From the NCBI RefSeq assembly GCF_000661955.1, contig NZ_CP007597.1, positions 3,852,649-3,916,648 on the forward strand: a stretch of 64,000 bases of DNA, written 5' to 3'. A program made the translations under genes and the position numbers. Numbering within the stretch: the first letter of the stretch is position 1; each line of letters begins with the position of its first letter. The stretch comes from Stenotrophomonas rhizophila. GTDB lineage: Bacteria > Pseudomonadota > Gammaproteobacteria > Xanthomonadales > Xanthomonadaceae. Under the pieces are notes generated by a model that was given only the letters and a program-made list of their open reading frames with translations, was not told the origin of the DNA and searched no databases. Of this stretch, positions 1 to 9,858 are shown one piece after another.

Positions 1-99
1 GTCGATGACCACGCCGGCAGACTGGCTGGTGGCCAATTCCGAGGCGACAACCATCTGCCCCAGTGCTTTGTTCCAGACCTTGCGATAAATCCGATTCAT
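1..99 (-). CDS. Autotransporter/haemagglutinin-type surface protein, N-terminal fragment
   Basis: Only the first 33 codons are inside the window; the gene runs off the left edge. The protein starts MNRIYRKVWNKALGQ and continues into a hydrophobic-leaning stretch. This is the extended signal peptide region (ESPR) found at the N-terminus of large type V secreted proteins (autotransporters, trimeric adhesins, two-partner exoproteins) in Gram-negative bacteria. The ESPR slows inner-membrane targeting before export to the surface. The ATG is at 97-99 on the minus strand. The passenger and translocator domains are not visible, so the subclass cannot be assigned. It reads away from purL and has a candidate promoter in the gap to its right. 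Confidence 0.8.
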   Translation of the reverse strand, partial: MNRIYRKVWNKALGQMVVASELATSQSAGVVID

Positions 100-289
100 C
101 GATGCGACTCCTGAGTGGGCTGGTTTTGGGCAAAGCGACGCCAACGCCGGACCGTGTGGTCCAACGTCCCCTGGGGGCGTTTACTCGCTTGATTTACTGC
201 GTTGCGCCGAATGGCTTGCTACAGAAGTACAGCCGACTCGCCATCCATGCGGTTACTGCAGAACTGAACGCTTTCGAAATGAGGATGCA

Positions 290-318
290 GTGTTAACGTA
301 CAGTTTCAGGAACGTCAA
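290..318 (-). promoter_or_regulatory. Candidate sigma70 promoter of the ESPR gene
   Basis: On the minus strand a TTGACG -35 box (313-318) is followed after exactly 17 bases by TAACAC (290-295) as a weak -10. It would give a leader of about 180 nt before the ATG at 99. Inferred from motif and spacing only. Confidence 0.35.
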
Positions 319-329
319 GACTTTGACGT
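312..329. promoter_or_regulatory. Inverted repeat overlapping the candidate -35 box
   Basis: A perfect 7-bp inverted repeat, ACGTCAA-GACT-TTGACGT, covers the -35 box of the candidate promoter of the surface-protein gene. The position suits a repressor or activator site. The regulator is not identifiable. Confidence 0.4.
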
Positions 330-474
330 AGAAAAACTTCCGACAGCGATGCGCGTCACAAAACCGACGATAAACATGCTGATTACGTTAGTTTCATGTG
401 AGTAATGGCTATAACGCGTTTTCACGTTGTAACGCGCTGTAACTCCTTGCTGCCGATCATTTTCCATTCCGCAT

Positions 475-505
475 AAAAGAAAACCGCCGGCAGTGCCGGC
501 GGTTT
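475..505 (-). terminator. Rho-independent terminator of purL
   Basis: On the minus strand the stem AAACCGCCGGCA / TGCCGGCGGTTT is followed by a T-rich tract (TTTTCTTTT). It lies about 45 bp after the purL stop codon. Confidence 0.85.
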
Positions 506-550
506 CTTCACGCGATTTTCACCGCATCGACAACAGTGGCGTGCGCAGTA

Positions 551-3500
551 TCAGCCGCACCATACGCGTGCGTTGCGGAACATCCGCAGCCACGGCGAGT
601 CACCCTGCCACTCACTCGGACGCCAGCTCAGATTGAGCGCGCGCGGGGTGCGCTCGGGGTGCGGCATCATGATGGTGACGCGGCCGTCGCTGGTGGTCAG
701 GCCGGTGATGCCGTCCGGCGAACCGTTCGGGTTGAGCGGGTACTGGGTGGCCACGTTGCCATCGCCATCCACGTAGCGCAGCGAGACGCGTGCGGCGGCC
801 TGGTCCACGGCCGTGGCGAACACCGCCTGGCCTTCGCCATGCGCCACCGCGACCGGCAGGCGCGAGCCGGCCATGCCACGCAGCAGGATCGACGGCGACT
901 CCACCACTTCCAGCAGCGCGGTACGCGCTTCGAACTGCTCGCTGCGGTTGCGGCGGAACTGCGGCCAGTGCTCGGCACCGGGGATGATGTCCTTGAGCTG
1001 GCTCATCATCTGGCAGCCGTTGCACACACCCAGGGCGAAGCTGTCGTCACGCGCAAAGAACGCGGCGAAGGCATCGCGCAGTGCGCTGCGTTCCAGCACC
1101 GAGGTGGCCCAACCGCGGCCGGCCCCCAGCACGTCGCCGTAGCTGAAGCCACCGCAGGCGACCAGACCGGTGAAATCGGACAGCGCGACGCGGCCTTCGA
1201 TCAGGTCGCTCATGTGCACATCGAACGAACTGAAGCCGGCACGTTCGAAGACGTTGGCCATTTCAATCTGGCCGTTGACGCCCTGCTCGCGCAGCACCGC
1301 CACGCGCGGGCGCGCGCCGGTGTTGATGAACGGGGGTCGCTCCTGCGCATCCTGCGCCCGCGACACTGGTACATCCATGTACGGCGGTCGCTCCTGCGCA
1401 TCCTGCGCCCGCGACACTGGTACATCCATGTACGGCGCCGCCACGTCTTCGTTGATATCGAACGTCAGCTTCGGCTTCAGGCCCGGCGCGTTGAAGTTGC
1501 GCGCGATCGCACGCTCCTGGTCGGCGTTGTCGGGGTTGTCGCGCAGCTTCTGCATGGCGTGGGTGACCGACCACCAGGCATCGAACAGCGTTTCCCAGCG
1601 CCACTCGACCAGGCTTTCGCCCTGCAGCGAGACACGCACCACCGGAGCGGTGGTCGGACGCGCGATGCGCTGCGCGCATTCGGTCAGTGCATGGCGCTCG
1701 ACCAGATCAGCGAACGCAGCACGGTCTTCCTTGGCGATCTGCACCACCGCACCCAGTTCTTCATTGAACAGGCTGCGGAACGGATCATCGCCCCAGGCAT
1801 CCAGGGTGATGTCCAGGCCCAGGCGCGAGGCGAACGCCATTTCGCAGAGCGCGGCGAAGGCACCGCCATCGCTGCGGTCGTGGTAGGCCAGCAGCAGGCC
1901 GGCCTGGCGCGCATCGCGGATCAGTTCGAAGAACGCGCGCAGGCGCTGCGCATCGTCCAGGTCCGGCACGGCGCCGGCAAACGCGGGCAGGTCGCTGTGG
2001 TCGGCATGCACCTGGGCCAGGATCGAACCGCCCAGGCGCTGCTTGCCCGCGCCCAGGCCGATCAGCCACAACTCGCTGTCGGTGTCGCGGTCCAGCAGCG
2101 GGGTGAGCTGCGCGTTGGCATCGGCCACCGGCGCGAATGCGGAGATCACCAGCGAGACCGGCGACACCGACTTGTGCGCCTGGCCATCGGCGTGCCACTG
2201 CGCCTGCATCGACAGCGAGTCCTTGCCGACCGGGATGCTCAGGTCCAGCTGCGGGCACAGTTCCATGCCCACCGCGCGCACCGCGTCGTACAGCAGCGCG
2301 TCTTCGCCGTTGTGGCCGGCCGCGGCCATCCAGTTGGCCGACAGCTTCACCGTCTCCAGTGCATCCACCGGGGCGGCGCACAGGTTGGTGATCGCCTCGC
2401 CCACGGCCATGCGGGCCGAGGCGGCGGCATCGAGCAGGGCCAGCGGGGTGCGTTCGCCAATGGCCATCGCTTCACCGGCCACGGTGTCGAACCCGGCCAG
2501 GGTGATGGCGACGTTGGCCAGCGGCAACTGCCACGGGCCGATCATCTGCTCGCGTGCGGTCAACCCGCCCACGCTGCGGTCACCGATGGTGACCAGGAAG
2601 TTCTTCGAGGCGACCGAAGGATGCGCCAGCACGCGCAGGCCCGCTTCATGCAGGTCCAGCCCGGCGGTTTTCAGCGCCGGCCAGCGCGGTGCGGGCGGGT
2701 GCGCGGTGTCGCGGTGCATCTTCGGCGCCTTGCCGAACAGCACGTCCATCGGCAGGTCGATCGGCGCATCGGCCGGGATGTTGCCCACGGTGGCGCCGTA
2801 GGCCACCACCAGGCGTTCCTCGGCGGTGGCCACGCCAACGGCCGCGAACGGGCAGCGCTCGCGCGCGCAGATCGCGGCGAACTCGGCCAGCCGCGCCTGC
2901 GGCACGCCCAGCACGTAGCGTTCCTGCGATTCGTTGCACCACAACTGCATCGGCGACAACGACGGGTCATCGGCGGGCACCTTGCCCAGGTCGATCACAC
3001 CGCCCACGCCGGAGTCGTGCAGCAGCTCGGGAATCGCGTTGGACAGGCCGCCCGCGCCGACGTCATGGAACCAGCGGATCGGGTTGTCCAGGCCAAGCGC
3101 CACGCACCGGTCGATCACTTCCTGGCAGCGACGCTCCATTTCCGGGTTGTCGCGCTGCACGCTGGCAAAGTCGAGGTCTTCGGCGCTTTCACCGGAGGCC
3201 ACCGAACTGGCGGCACCGCCGCCCAGGCCGATCAGCATGGCCGGGCCACCCAGCACGATCACCGCATCGCCCGGCTGCAGGGTCAGCTTTTCGACCTGGT
3301 TCTGGTCAATGGCGCCCAGGCCGCCGGCGAGCATGATCGGCTTGTCGTAGGCGCGGGTCAGGCCCTGCCCTTCGGGCAGCTCGAAGCTGCGGAAGTAACC
3401 CAGCAGATTGGGGCGGCCGAACTCATTGTTGAAGGCGGCGCCGCCCAGCGGGCCGTCCAGCATGATGTCCAGCGCCGGGGCCATGCGCGGGTTCAGCGCG

Positions 3501-4534
3501 CGCGGCGCTTCCCACGGCTGCGGCAGCGTCGGGATGCGCAGGTGCGAGACCGAGAAGCCGGTCAGGCCGGCCTTCGGCTTGCCGCCGCGGCCGGTGGCGC
3601 CTTCGTCGCGGATTTCACCGCCGGCACCGGTCGACGCGCCCGGGAACGGGGCGATCGCGGTGGGATGGTTGTGGGTTTCCACCTTGATGCAGAACGCCGA
3701 ATCGACCACCGCTTCGCTGCGGTACTGGCCACTGGCCGGATCGGGGCGGTAGCGCGACGCGGGCAGGCCGGCGACCACCGCGGCGTTGTCGCTGTACGCG
3801 CTCAACGTGTGCTGCGGGGTCTGCTGGTGGGTGTTCTTGATCATGCGGAACAGCGAATGCGGCTGGTCGGCGCCGTCGATGGTCCAGCTGGCGTTGAAGA
3901 TCTTGTGGCGGCAGTGCTCGGAATTGGCCTGCGCGAACATCATCAGTTCCACGTCCGACGGCTTGCGGCCCAGTTCGCCGAAGCGCTGGCGCAGGTAGTC
4001 GATCTCGTCCTGGGCCATGGCCAGGCCGAGGCGGCGGTTGGCCGCTTCCAGGTCCTCCAGCGCGATGCGTTCCAGTTCACCCCGGGCCGGTGCGCTGAAC
4101 AGCGCCTGGGCCTGGTCTGCCTGGTCCAGCACCGACTGGGTCATCGGGTCGTGCAGCGCGCGCGCCACCGCCGCCTGGGCGGCGGCATCGGCCGGCCACC
4201 CGGCCAGGTCGATGCGCAGGCCACGCTCCACCCGGCGGATCGGCTGCCCGGCGCCGCGCACCAGTTCGGTGGCCTTGCTCGACCACGGCGACAAGGTGCC
4301 CAGGCGCGGGACCACGAAGCGCGATACCGCCCCCGCTTCCTGCCCGGCCAGTGCCGGCTGGGCTTCCAGGATCCGGCTCAGGATCGCCGGGTCCGGGGCC
4401 GCATCGCCCTCGGTCTGGATGAAGTAGACATGCCAGGCACCGGTGATGCGCAGATCGGCGGCCAGGGACTGCAGGCGGGATTCAAGACGTTCGCGGCGGA
4501 ACGGCGAAAGGGCGGATGCGCCCTCGAGGACCAT
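551..4534 (-). CDS. purL: Phosphoribosylformylglycinamidine synthase (large fused type)
   Basis: PurL converts FGAR, glutamine and ATP to FGAM in step four of purine synthesis in the cytosol. The 1327-residue product is the fused proteobacterial form: N-terminal PurS-like region, two AIR-synthase-like halves with the ATP site, and a C-terminal class I glutaminase. The glutaminase nucleophile is Cys1171 in the motif GVCNGCQ, and the His/Glu pair is in MPHPERT near the end. I chose the ATG at 4532-4534 because homologues begin [13 protein letters not shown]; an adjacent in-frame ATG at 4535-4537 is equally possible. Residues about 1033-1067, in the linker before the glutaminase, are a 17-residue unit present twice ([17 protein letters not shown]), which remembered homologues lack. 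Without it the protein would be close to the E. coli length (about 1295). The gene is transcribed alone and followed by a strong terminator. Confidence 0.97.
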   Translation of the reverse strand: MVLEGASALSPFRRERLESRLQSLAADLRITGAWHVYFIQTEGDAAPDPAILSRILEAQPALAGQEAGAVSRFVVPRLGTLSPWSSKATELVRGAGQPIRRVERGLRIDLAGWPADAAAQAAVARALHDPMTQSVLDQADQAQALFSAPARGELERIALEDLEAANRRLGLAMAQDEIDYLRQRFGELGRKPSDVELMMFAQANSEHCRHKIFNASWTIDGADQPHSLFRMIKNTHQQTPQHTLSAYSDNAAVVAGLPASRYRPDPASGQYRSEAVVDSAFCIKVETHNHPTAIAPFPGASTGAGGEIRDEGATGRGGKPKAGLTGFSVSHLRIPTLPQPWEAPRALNPRMAPALDIMLDGPLGGAAFNNEFGRPNLLGYFRSFELPEGQGLTRAYDKPIMLAGGLGAIDQNQVEKLTLQPGDAVIVLGGPAMLIGLGGGAASSVASGESAEDLDFASVQRDNPEMERRCQEVIDRCVALGLDNPIRWFHDVGAGGLSNAIPELLHDSGVGGVIDLGKVPADDPSLSPMQLWCNESQERYVLGVPQARLAEFAAICARERCPFAAVGVATAEERLVVAYGATVGNIPADAPIDLPMDVLFGKAPKMHRDTAHPPAPRWPALKTAGLDLHEAGLRVLAHPSVASKNFLVTIGDRSVGGLTAREQMIGPWQLPLANVAITLAGFDTVAGEAMAIGERTPLALLDAAASARMAVGEAITNLCAAPVDALETVKLSANWMAAAGHNGEDALLYDAVRAVGMELCPQLDLSIPVGKDSLSMQAQWHADGQAHKSVSPVSLVISAFAPVADANAQLTPLLDRDTDSELWLIGLGAGKQRLGGSILAQVHADHSDLPAFAGAVPDLDDAQRLRAFFELIRDARQAGLLLAYHDRSDGGAFAALCEMAFASRLGLDITLDAWGDDPFRSLFNEELGAVVQIAKEDRAAFADLVERHALTECAQRIARPTTAPVVRVSLQGESLVEWRWETLFDAWWSVTHAMQKLRDNPDNADQERAIARNFNAPGLKPKLTFDINEDVAAPYMDVPVSRAQDAQERPPYMDVPVSRAQDAQERPPFINTGARPRVAVLREQGVNGQIEMANVFERAGFSSFDVHMSDLIEGRVALSDFTGLVACGGFSYGDVLGAGRGWATSVLERSALRDAFAAFFARDDSFALGVCNGCQMMSQLKDIIPGAEHWPQFRRNRSEQFEARTALLEVVESPSILLRGMAGSRLPVAVAHGEGQAVFATAVDQAAARVSLRYVDGDGNVATQYPLNPNGSPDGITGLTTSDGRVTIMMPHPERTPRALNLSWRPSEWQGDSPWLRMFRNARVWCG
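1335..1436. repeat. Perfect 51-bp tandem duplication inside purL
   Basis: Copy 1 is 1335-1385 and copy 2 is 1386-1436; they are identical. Each unit contains GTACATCCATGTAC (6-bp inverted arms around CC) and GCGCATCCTGCGC. Because 51 is divisible by three the purL frame is kept, adding a 17-residue repeat at the boundary between the synthase and glutaminase domains. Confidence 0.95.
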
Positions 4535-4571
4535 CATGTCCGGGGAACCGTGGTTGGGAACGGGGCCCACC

Positions 4572-4600
4572 ATTGTACCGAAGTCGGCCGCCGGGGCTTG
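4572..4600 (-). promoter_or_regulatory. Candidate purL promoter (-10 element)
   Basis: TACAAT on the minus strand at 4572-4577 is a near-consensus -10 box placed so that transcription would start about 25-30 nt before the chosen purL ATG. No good -35 box is visible at the correct distance (4595-4600), so this is tentative. If real, it excludes longer start codons further upstream. Confidence 0.3.
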
Positions 4601-4829
4601 GCGGGCGGTCAGCACGGCCGCGCCGTCTTCACGGCCGAACCTTGCGCTGGCTCACGGATTGGCGGACGAATGCATGACAACGTTGTCCTCGCCTGCCCGG
4701 CACCCCTGCCGGTCAGGCCCTCGTCCGCCCCCACTGCTGTTGCCGGCCTCTCTCACCGGCGCCCGGACCTGCTGCACGCGGGCCGCCCCACCCGGCGGCC
4801 CGCGCCCATCACTAGATCGGAGTAAGACC

Positions 4830-6932
4830 ATGCCTGACCCGATGATGCGCAGTGCGGTGACATCGATATCCTCCCAGCCAGCGGCCCGCCACAAACGCTG
4901 GCTGCTTGCCTTGGCCCTGGCGGCGGCCGCCACGCCGAGCCTGGCGCTGGCCGCCAACTGTACCGGCGCGCCCGAATGGAACGGCGCGGTGATCTACCTC
5001 GCCGGCACCACCCTGCAGAAAGGGGGCGTGCTGTACCGGGCCAACCAGGACATCTGGAATGCCCCGCCCGACCACCCGGCCGGCGCGCCCTACTACACCA
5101 ACCTGGGCGCCTGCGATGGCAGCGGCAGCAACCAGCCGCCCACCGTCAGCCTGACCTCGCCCAGCGCCGGAGCCAGCTTCACCGCCGGCAGCAGCATCAC
5201 CGTCAGCGCCAACGCCGCCGACAGCGACGGCAGCGTCAGCAAGGTCGAGTTCTTCCGCGGCGGCACCTCGCTGGGCATCGACACCAGCGCGCCCTACAGC
5301 GTGACCTGGGCCAATGCATCGGCCGGCAGCCACACCTTCAAGGCGGTGGCCACCGACAACAACAACGCGGTGACGTCCTCGGCCACGGTCAGCGTGACCG
5401 TCACCGCCGCCAGCAACGACACCACCCCGCCCAGCGTACCGGGCGGCCTGGCCTCGCCGTCCAAAACCGCCACCACGGTCAACCTGGCCTGGAGCGCAGC
5501 CACCGACAACAGCGGCGGCAGCGGCGTGGCCGGCTACGACGTGTACCGCAACGGCAGCCTGGTCGGCTCGCCCAGCGCCACCCAGTACACCGACGGCGGG
5601 CTCACCGCCAGCACCGCCTACACCTACACCGTGCGTGCCCGCGACAACGCCGGCAATGCCTCGGCGCAGAGCGGCTCCATCAGTGTGACCACCGCGGCCG
5701 GCGGCGGTGGCGGCGGCAACAAGCGGGTGATCGGCTACTTCACCCAGTGGGGCATCTACGGGCGCAACTACCGGGTCAAGAACATCGACACCAGCGGTTC
5801 GGCGGCCAAGCTGACCCACATCAACTACGCCTTCGGCAACGTGCGCAACAACCGCTGCGAAGTGGGCGTGACCCAGGCCTCCGACCCGAACACCGGCGTG
5901 GGCGGGGATGCGTTCGCCGATTACACCAAGGCCTTCGGTGCCGGCGAGAGCGTCAGTGGCGGTGCCGATACCTGGGACCAGCCGCTGCGCGGCAACTGGA
6001 ACCAGCTCAAGCAGCTCAAGGCCAAGCACCCGAACGTGAAGGTGCTGATCTCGCTGGGTGGCTGGACCTGGTCGCGCGGCTTCTCCAGCGCGGCGCAGCC
6101 GGCCAACCGCCAGGCCTTCGTGGCCTCGTGCGTGGATGCCTACATCAAGGGCAACCTGCCGGTGACCGACGGCGCCGGTGGCGTGGGCGCGGCGGCGGGC
6201 GTGTTCGACGGCATCGACATCGACTGGGAATACCCGGTGGCGTGCGGGCTGAGCTGCGGTACCCCGGCCGACAACGCCAACTACACCGCGCTGCTGGCCG
6301 AGTTCCGCCGCCAGCTCGATGCGGTGCGGCCCGGGCTGCTGCTGACCGTGGCGGTGGGCGCGGGGATCGACAAGATCCGCGTTACCGACCCGGCGGCGTA
6401 CCACCCGTACCTGGACTTCATCAACGTGATGACCTACGACTTCCACGGTGCGTGGGATCCGCAGACCAACCATCACTCGGCGCTGTTCGACTCCCCGGCC
6501 GACCCGTCCACCGGTGACCAGAAGCTCTACAACAGCAACGATGCGATGGAGGCGTTCCTGAGCCGTGGCGTGCCGGCGTCCAAGTTGAACCTGGGCATCG
6601 GCTACTACGGGCGCGGCTGGACCGGCGTGGCCAGCGGCAACAACGGACTGTACAAGAGCGCCAGCGGCGCGGCGCCGGGCACGTATGAAGCCGGCATCGA
6701 AGACTGGAAGGTGCTCAAGAACCTGACCTGGCCGGTCTACACCGACAACGTTGCCAAGGCCACGTGGATCTCCAACGGCACCACCTTCTGGAGCGTGGAT
6801 ACCCCGGCGATGGTCACCGAGAAGATGGGCTACGTGAAAGCCCAGGGACTGGGCGGCGCGTTCTTCTGGGAGTTCAGCGGCGATGACCCGCAGGGCACCC
6901 TGACCAAGGCCATCAGCGACGGGTTGAACTGA
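4830..6932 (+). CDS. chiA: Secreted GH18 chitinase with chitin-binding, Ig-like and fibronectin III domains
   Basis: The enzyme hydrolyses beta-1,4 bonds of chitin outside the cell. The 700-residue protein has a signal peptide (about 1-41, ending ALALA), a CBM5/12-type chitin-binding domain (about 43-95, aromatic-rich), a bacterial Ig/PKD-like domain (about 105-190), a fibronectin type III domain (about 195-285), a glycine linker, and a GH18 barrel from about 295. The catalytic signature DGIDIDWEYP is at residues 460-469, with Glu467 as acid/base. The ATG at 4830 has a GGAG box seven bases upstream. A longer in-frame reading to 4443 has no signal peptide and overlaps purL, so it was rejected. 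The layout and length match the chitinase A of S. maltophilia. It is monocistronic and diverges from purL. Confidence 0.96.
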   Translation: MPDPMMRSAVTSISSQPAARHKRWLLALALAAAATPSLALAANCTGAPEWNGAVIYLAGTTLQKGGVLYRANQDIWNAPPDHPAGAPYYTNLGACDGSGSNQPPTVSLTSPSAGASFTAGSSITVSANAADSDGSVSKVEFFRGGTSLGIDTSAPYSVTWANASAGSHTFKAVATDNNNAVTSSATVSVTVTAASNDTTPPSVPGGLASPSKTATTVNLAWSAATDNSGGSGVAGYDVYRNGSLVGSPSATQYTDGGLTASTAYTYTVRARDNAGNASAQSGSISVTTAAGGGGGGNKRVIGYFTQWGIYGRNYRVKNIDTSGSAAKLTHINYAFGNVRNNRCEVGVTQASDPNTGVGGDAFADYTKAFGAGESVSGGADTWDQPLRGNWNQLKQLKAKHPNVKVLISLGGWTWSRGFSSAAQPANRQAFVASCVDAYIKGNLPVTDGAGGVGAAAGVFDGIDIDWEYPVACGLSCGTPADNANYTALLAEFRRQLDAVRPGLLLTVAVGAGIDKIRVTDPAAYHPYLDFINVMTYDFHGAWDPQTNHHSALFDSPADPSTGDQKLYNSNDAMEAFLSRGVPASKLNLGIGYYGRGWTGVASGNNGLYKSASGAAPGTYEAGIEDWKVLKNLTWPVYTDNVAKATWISNGTTFWSVDTPAMVTEKMGYVKAQGLGGAFFWEFSGDDPQGTLTKAISDGLN

Positions 6933-6935
6933 CCC

Positions 6936-7010
6936 GTAGAGCGGGGCTCTGCCCCGCTGATCGATGACCACGTCATTGCAAACGTGCAGCCGGGCAGAGC
7001 CCGGCTCTAC
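6936..7010. repeat. Pair of inverted SMAG-type hairpins
   Basis: A forward unit (6936-6960) begins GTAGAGCGGGGC and folds on GCCCCGCT; a reverse unit (6989-7010) ends GGCTCTAC. GTAG-headed hairpins of this kind are the SMAG repeats of Stenotrophomonas. They lie between the convergent chiA and dsbC. Confidence 0.8.
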
Positions 7011-7015
7011 CCGCC

Positions 7016-7046
7016 AAAAAAAACGCCCCGGCATTGCCGGGGCGTT
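7016..7046 (-). terminator. Rho-independent terminator of dsbC
   Basis: A GC-rich stem (AACGCCCCGGCA / TGCCGGGGCGTT) is followed on the minus strand by eight T. It lies just after the dsbC stop codon. Confidence 0.9.
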
Positions 7047-7052
7047 CTGGTT

Positions 7053-7853
7053 TCAGCGGCTGCCGCCGGCCGTGGTGCGCTCCAGCGCGGCCTTCAGCTG
7101 TGCCGGCGGCAGGTAGCCGCCCAGCTGGGTGCCATCGGCGGCGAAGATCGCCGGGGTGCCGTTCACGCCCATCTGCTGGCCCAGCGTGTACTGCATGGCC
7201 ACCGGGTTGGTGCAGTTCTTCGGCGTCACCGGCTTGCCGGTCTTGGCCGCGGTGAGCGCCTGCTTGCGATCGGCGGCGCACCACACCGAAATCATGTCGG
7301 TGTAGTCCTGGCTGCCCAGGCCCATGCGCGGGAACGCGAGGTATTCCACGGTGATGCCGTTGCGGTTGAGCTCGGCGATATCCTGATGCAGCTTGCGGCA
7401 GTACCCGCACTCGATATCGGTGAACACGCTGACGGTGTACTTGGCATTGGGCGCGGCAAACACGATGCGTTCGGCCTGCGGCACCTTCGCCAGCAGCTTC
7501 TGCCGGTATGCCAGCAGACCGGCACTGCTGACCGGCGCCTTGTTCTGAATGTCGTAGGGCTGGGACTGCATCAGGTAGCGGCCGTCATCGGTGACGTACA
7601 GCACCTGCCCGCCCACCAGCACTTCGCGGAAGCCCGGGAACGGCGCGGCGCCGATGTAGTCCGGCGCGAACTTGGGATCCAGTTTCTGCAGTGCGCTGCG
7701 CACCCGCTCATCGGCACTACCGGCGGCAGGTGCCGCAGGCGTGGCGGCCGCGGCGGGGCTGGCGCCCTTGCTGGCGGCAGGCGCGGACGGTTGCTGCGCG
7801 CAGGCAGTCAGGCTGAGCGCGCCGAAGAGGGCGGCAATGGCAACACGGAGCAT
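7053..7853 (-). CDS. dsbC: Thiol:disulfide interchange protein DsbC-like lipoprotein
   Basis: DsbC isomerises wrong disulfides in periplasmic proteins. The 266-residue product has a lipoprotein signal with lipobox LTAC (Cys18), an Ala/Pro-rich linker (about 20-45), an N-terminal dimerisation region, and a thioredoxin fold with the CGYC active site at 149-152 and a cis-proline loop (GTPAIF). The ATG at 7851-7853 was preferred over an in-frame GTG at 7895 because only the shorter form puts the signal peptide at the N-terminus. It lies downstream of xerD on the same strand; the xerD-dsbC order is conserved in E. coli. The lipid anchor, absent in E. coli DsbC, suggests membrane attachment. Confidence 0.93.
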   Translation of the reverse strand: MLRVAIAALFGALSLTACAQQPSAPAASKGASPAAAATPAAPAAGSADERVRSALQKLDPKFAPDYIGAAPFPGFREVLVGGQVLYVTDDGRYLMQSQPYDIQNKAPVSSAGLLAYRQKLLAKVPQAERIVFAAPNAKYTVSVFTDIECGYCRKLHQDIAELNRNGITVEYLAFPRMGLGSQDYTDMISVWCAADRKQALTAAKTGKPVTPKNCTNPVAMQYTLGQQMGVNGTPAIFAADGTQLGGYLPPAQLKAALERTTAGGSR

Positions 7854-7958
7854 CGAGCAGTCCGTCAGGAAAGAAGGTAAGCGCGATTCTCGCACAGCCG
7901 CCCCGGCACACAGCTGGACCGCAGCGAAACAGGGCGCCCCGCCGGCCCGCCCGCGAGG

Positions 7959-8936
7959 TCAGCCGCGCGGATGATGCCGGGCGTGCAGCTTCTGCAGGTG
8001 CTCACGCGCCACCAGCGTGTAGATCTGGGTGGTGGACAGCGAGCTGTGGCCCAGCAGCATCTGCAGCGCCCGCAGGTCCGCGCCGTGGTTGAGCAGGTGG
8101 GTGGCGAAGCTGTGGCGCAGCCCATGCGGGCTGATCCGCACCGGATCGATCCCGGCCAGCGCCGCGTACTTCTTCACCAGCGCCCAGAACTGCTGGCGGC
8201 TGAGCGGGTGCAGCGACGGTTCCAGGAACATCGGCACCGAGCCGTCGGCCCCGGCCGGGACCGCGCGCTTGCCGGCCAGCAGCGGCCGCGATTCGGCCAA
8301 GTAGCGCTCCAGCCAATGTTGGGATTCCTCGCCCAAGGGCACCAGCCGTTCCTTGCTGCCCTTGCCGGTCACCCGCAGCACGCCCTGGCGCAGGTTGACC
8401 GCATTGGCCGGCAGCTGCACCAGTTCGCTTACGCGCAGGCCGGCGGCGTACATCAGCTCCAGCATCGCCCGGTCGCGCAGGCCGAGGGGCGTGTCGATGT
8501 CCGGCGCATCCAGCAGTGCCTCGATCTGGCTTTCGGCCAGCGCCTTGGGCAGCAACCGCGGCAACCGCGGGGGATCCAGCAGCACGCTGGGGTCCTCGCT
8601 GCGCTGCCCGCGGCGCAGGGCATCGGCGAAAAACGCGCGCAGCGCCGACAGCAGGCGCGCGTTGCTGCGCGGCGACCAGCCGTGCCGTGCACGCCAGGCC
8701 AGGTAGTCGAACAGGCCGGTCCGGTCGATCGCTGCCAACCCGCCCGCAGCGCCATCGCGCCAGCGCGCCACGCCCTCCAGGTCGCGTCGATAGCTGTCCA
8801 GGCTGGCCTGTGCCAGGCCCTGTTCGGCCCAGATCGCATCGAGGAAACGCTGGATCAGCACGTTGTCGGCATCGCGCAGGGGCGGCAGTTGCTGCACCAG
8901 CTGGCGGCGCAGCGCGGGGGTAGAGGCATCGGACAT
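7959..8936 (-). CDS. xerD: Site-specific tyrosine recombinase XerD
   Basis: XerD works with XerC at dif to resolve chromosome dimers at the division septum. The 325-residue protein has an N-terminal SAM-like core-binding domain (about 20-105) and a C-terminal catalytic domain. Visible catalytic motifs are the Arg in AAGLRVSEL, the [10 protein letters not shown] box (HxxR), the later His in LLGHSSL, and Tyr306 in TQIYTLV. The start MSDAS (ATG 8934-8936) gives normal family length; an upstream extension is low-complexity and overlaps the divergent gene's promoter region. dsbC follows after about 105 bp. Confidence 0.95.
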   Translation of the reverse strand: MSDASTPALRRQLVQQLPPLRDADNVLIQRFLDAIWAEQGLAQASLDSYRRDLEGVARWRDGAAGGLAAIDRTGLFDYLAWRARHGWSPRSNARLLSALRAFFADALRRGQRSEDPSVLLDPPRLPRLLPKALAESQIEALLDAPDIDTPLGLRDRAMLELMYAAGLRVSELVQLPANAVNLRQGVLRVTGKGSKERLVPLGEESQHWLERYLAESRPLLAGKRAVPAGADGSVPMFLEPSLHPLSRQQFWALVKKYAALAGIDPVRISPHGLRHSFATHLLNHGADLRALQMLLGHSSLSTTQIYTLVAREHLQKLHARHHPRG

Positions 8937-9006
8937 GCGACCAGCATACGGAGCCGAACACGGGGCGGCCATCGAACCGGCGCCATGGCGCAGGTATGCT
9001 CGGCCC

Positions 9007-9483
9007 ATGGCCACCACCACCGCTCCCGCTGCCGCCACCGACCGCCCCGCCAGCCTGCTGCTGTGGCGCCTCCTGGCGCTGCTCTACGACCTGTTCCCCG
9101 CGCTGGCGCTGTGGATGCTGGCCGGCACGCTGTTCACCGTGGGCTACACGCTGTCCGGCCACGCCGAGCGCGACAACATCGCCCCCTTCAGCGCGCTGCA
9201 ATGGTTGCTCTGGCTGTGCTGCTGGATCGTCACCGGCCTGTACGCCACCTTGAGCTGGCGCCGTGGCGGCCAGACCCTGGGCATGCGTCCCTGGCGCCTG
9301 CAGGTCACTAGCACCGACGGCACCGCCCCCACCCGCCGGCAACTATGGCTGCGCTACACCGTCGGCACCGTCTCGGTTCTGCTCGGCGGGCTCGGCCTGT
9401 GGTGGTCACTGATCGACCGCCAGCGCCTGACCTGGCACGACCGCGCCAGCGGCACGCGCATGCGACGCCTGCCCAAGCGCTGA
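9007..9483 (+). CDS. RDD family membrane protein
   Basis: A 158-residue integral membrane protein of the RDD family, named for conserved Arg/Asp residues. The segment from about residue 15 ([18 protein letters not shown]) carries the first motif. Three or four hydrophobic helices are visible, with a polar loop containing [13 protein letters not shown], a typical RDD signature, and a basic C-terminus. The biochemical role is uncertain; some relatives are linked to ion transport or stress. It is divergent from xerD with 70 bp between starts. A cluster of SMAG hairpins follows. Confidence 0.85.
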   Translation: MATTTAPAAATDRPASLLLWRLLALLYDLFPALALWMLAGTLFTVGYTLSGHAERDNIAPFSALQWLLWLCCWIVTGLYATLSWRRGGQTLGMRPWRLQVTSTDGTAPTRRQLWLRYTVGTVSVLLGGLGLWWSLIDRQRLTWHDRASGTRMRRLPKR

Positions 9484-9495
9484 CCGCGCCCCACG

Positions 9496-9755
9496 GTGGT
9501 GCCTGCCGCTGGCCGGCCCCCGATACCGCCGGACGCATCAGCGTAGTGCCGGCCGCTGGCCGGCCCCCGATACCGCCGGACGCATCAGCGTAGTGCCGGC
9601 CGCTGGCCGGCTCCCGATACTGCCTGACAGATTCCGTGGAGCCGGCCAGCGGCCGGCACTACCTGGGCGGGGAGATTCTGCGGGGAGCCGGCCAGCGGCC
9701 GGCACTACCTGGGCGGTGGAGATTCTGCGGGGAGCCGGCCAGCGGCCGGCACTAC
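9496..9755. repeat. Cluster of six SMAG hairpins, three in each orientation
   Basis: Three forward GTAG units start at 9496 (degenerate, GTGG), 9543 and 9590, spaced 47 bp. Three reverse units end with CTAC at 9662, 9708 and 9755, spaced 46-47 bp. Each hairpin has the stem GCCGGCC/GGCCGGC, and the spacers are also near-identical within each half. A partial seventh unit extends to about 9790. This fills most of the 375-bp gap between the RDD gene and lptG; no gene is seen in the gap. Confidence 0.92.
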
Positions 9756-9858
9756 CTGGGCGGGGAAGATTCTGCGGGGAGCTGGTCCGGGCGGCGCCAT
9801 TCCGGCCACACACGACGCACCTTCCAGAGCGGGTCACCGCACAACGATGGACGCCGCG

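Larger units (their letters stand above)
100..474. other. AT-richer intergenic region upstream of the surface-protein gene
   Basis: No credible gene is seen. Short reading frames here lack ribosome binding sites and family resemblance. The stretch is clearly more AT-rich than the surrounding genes and holds the candidate promoter and inverted repeat listed separately. It separates two minus-strand genes and ends at the purL terminator. Confidence 0.6.

Noticed and set aside
63..296. Plus-strand 77-codon reading frame over the left edge
   Set aside because: It overlaps the ESPR coding region in antisense and lacks any recognisable feature.
536..4825. Very long plus-strand open frame opposite purL (and a similar one opposite valS at 14278-17262)
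   Set aside because: These are antisense shadows of high-GC coding sequence: composition is Arg/His/Ala/Gln-rich, no family motif is visible, and the opposite strand encodes clear PurL and ValS.
4443..4829. Longer chitinase start
   Set aside because: It would place about 129 low-complexity residues before a typical signal peptide and overlap purL; the ATG at 4830 has a good ribosome binding site.
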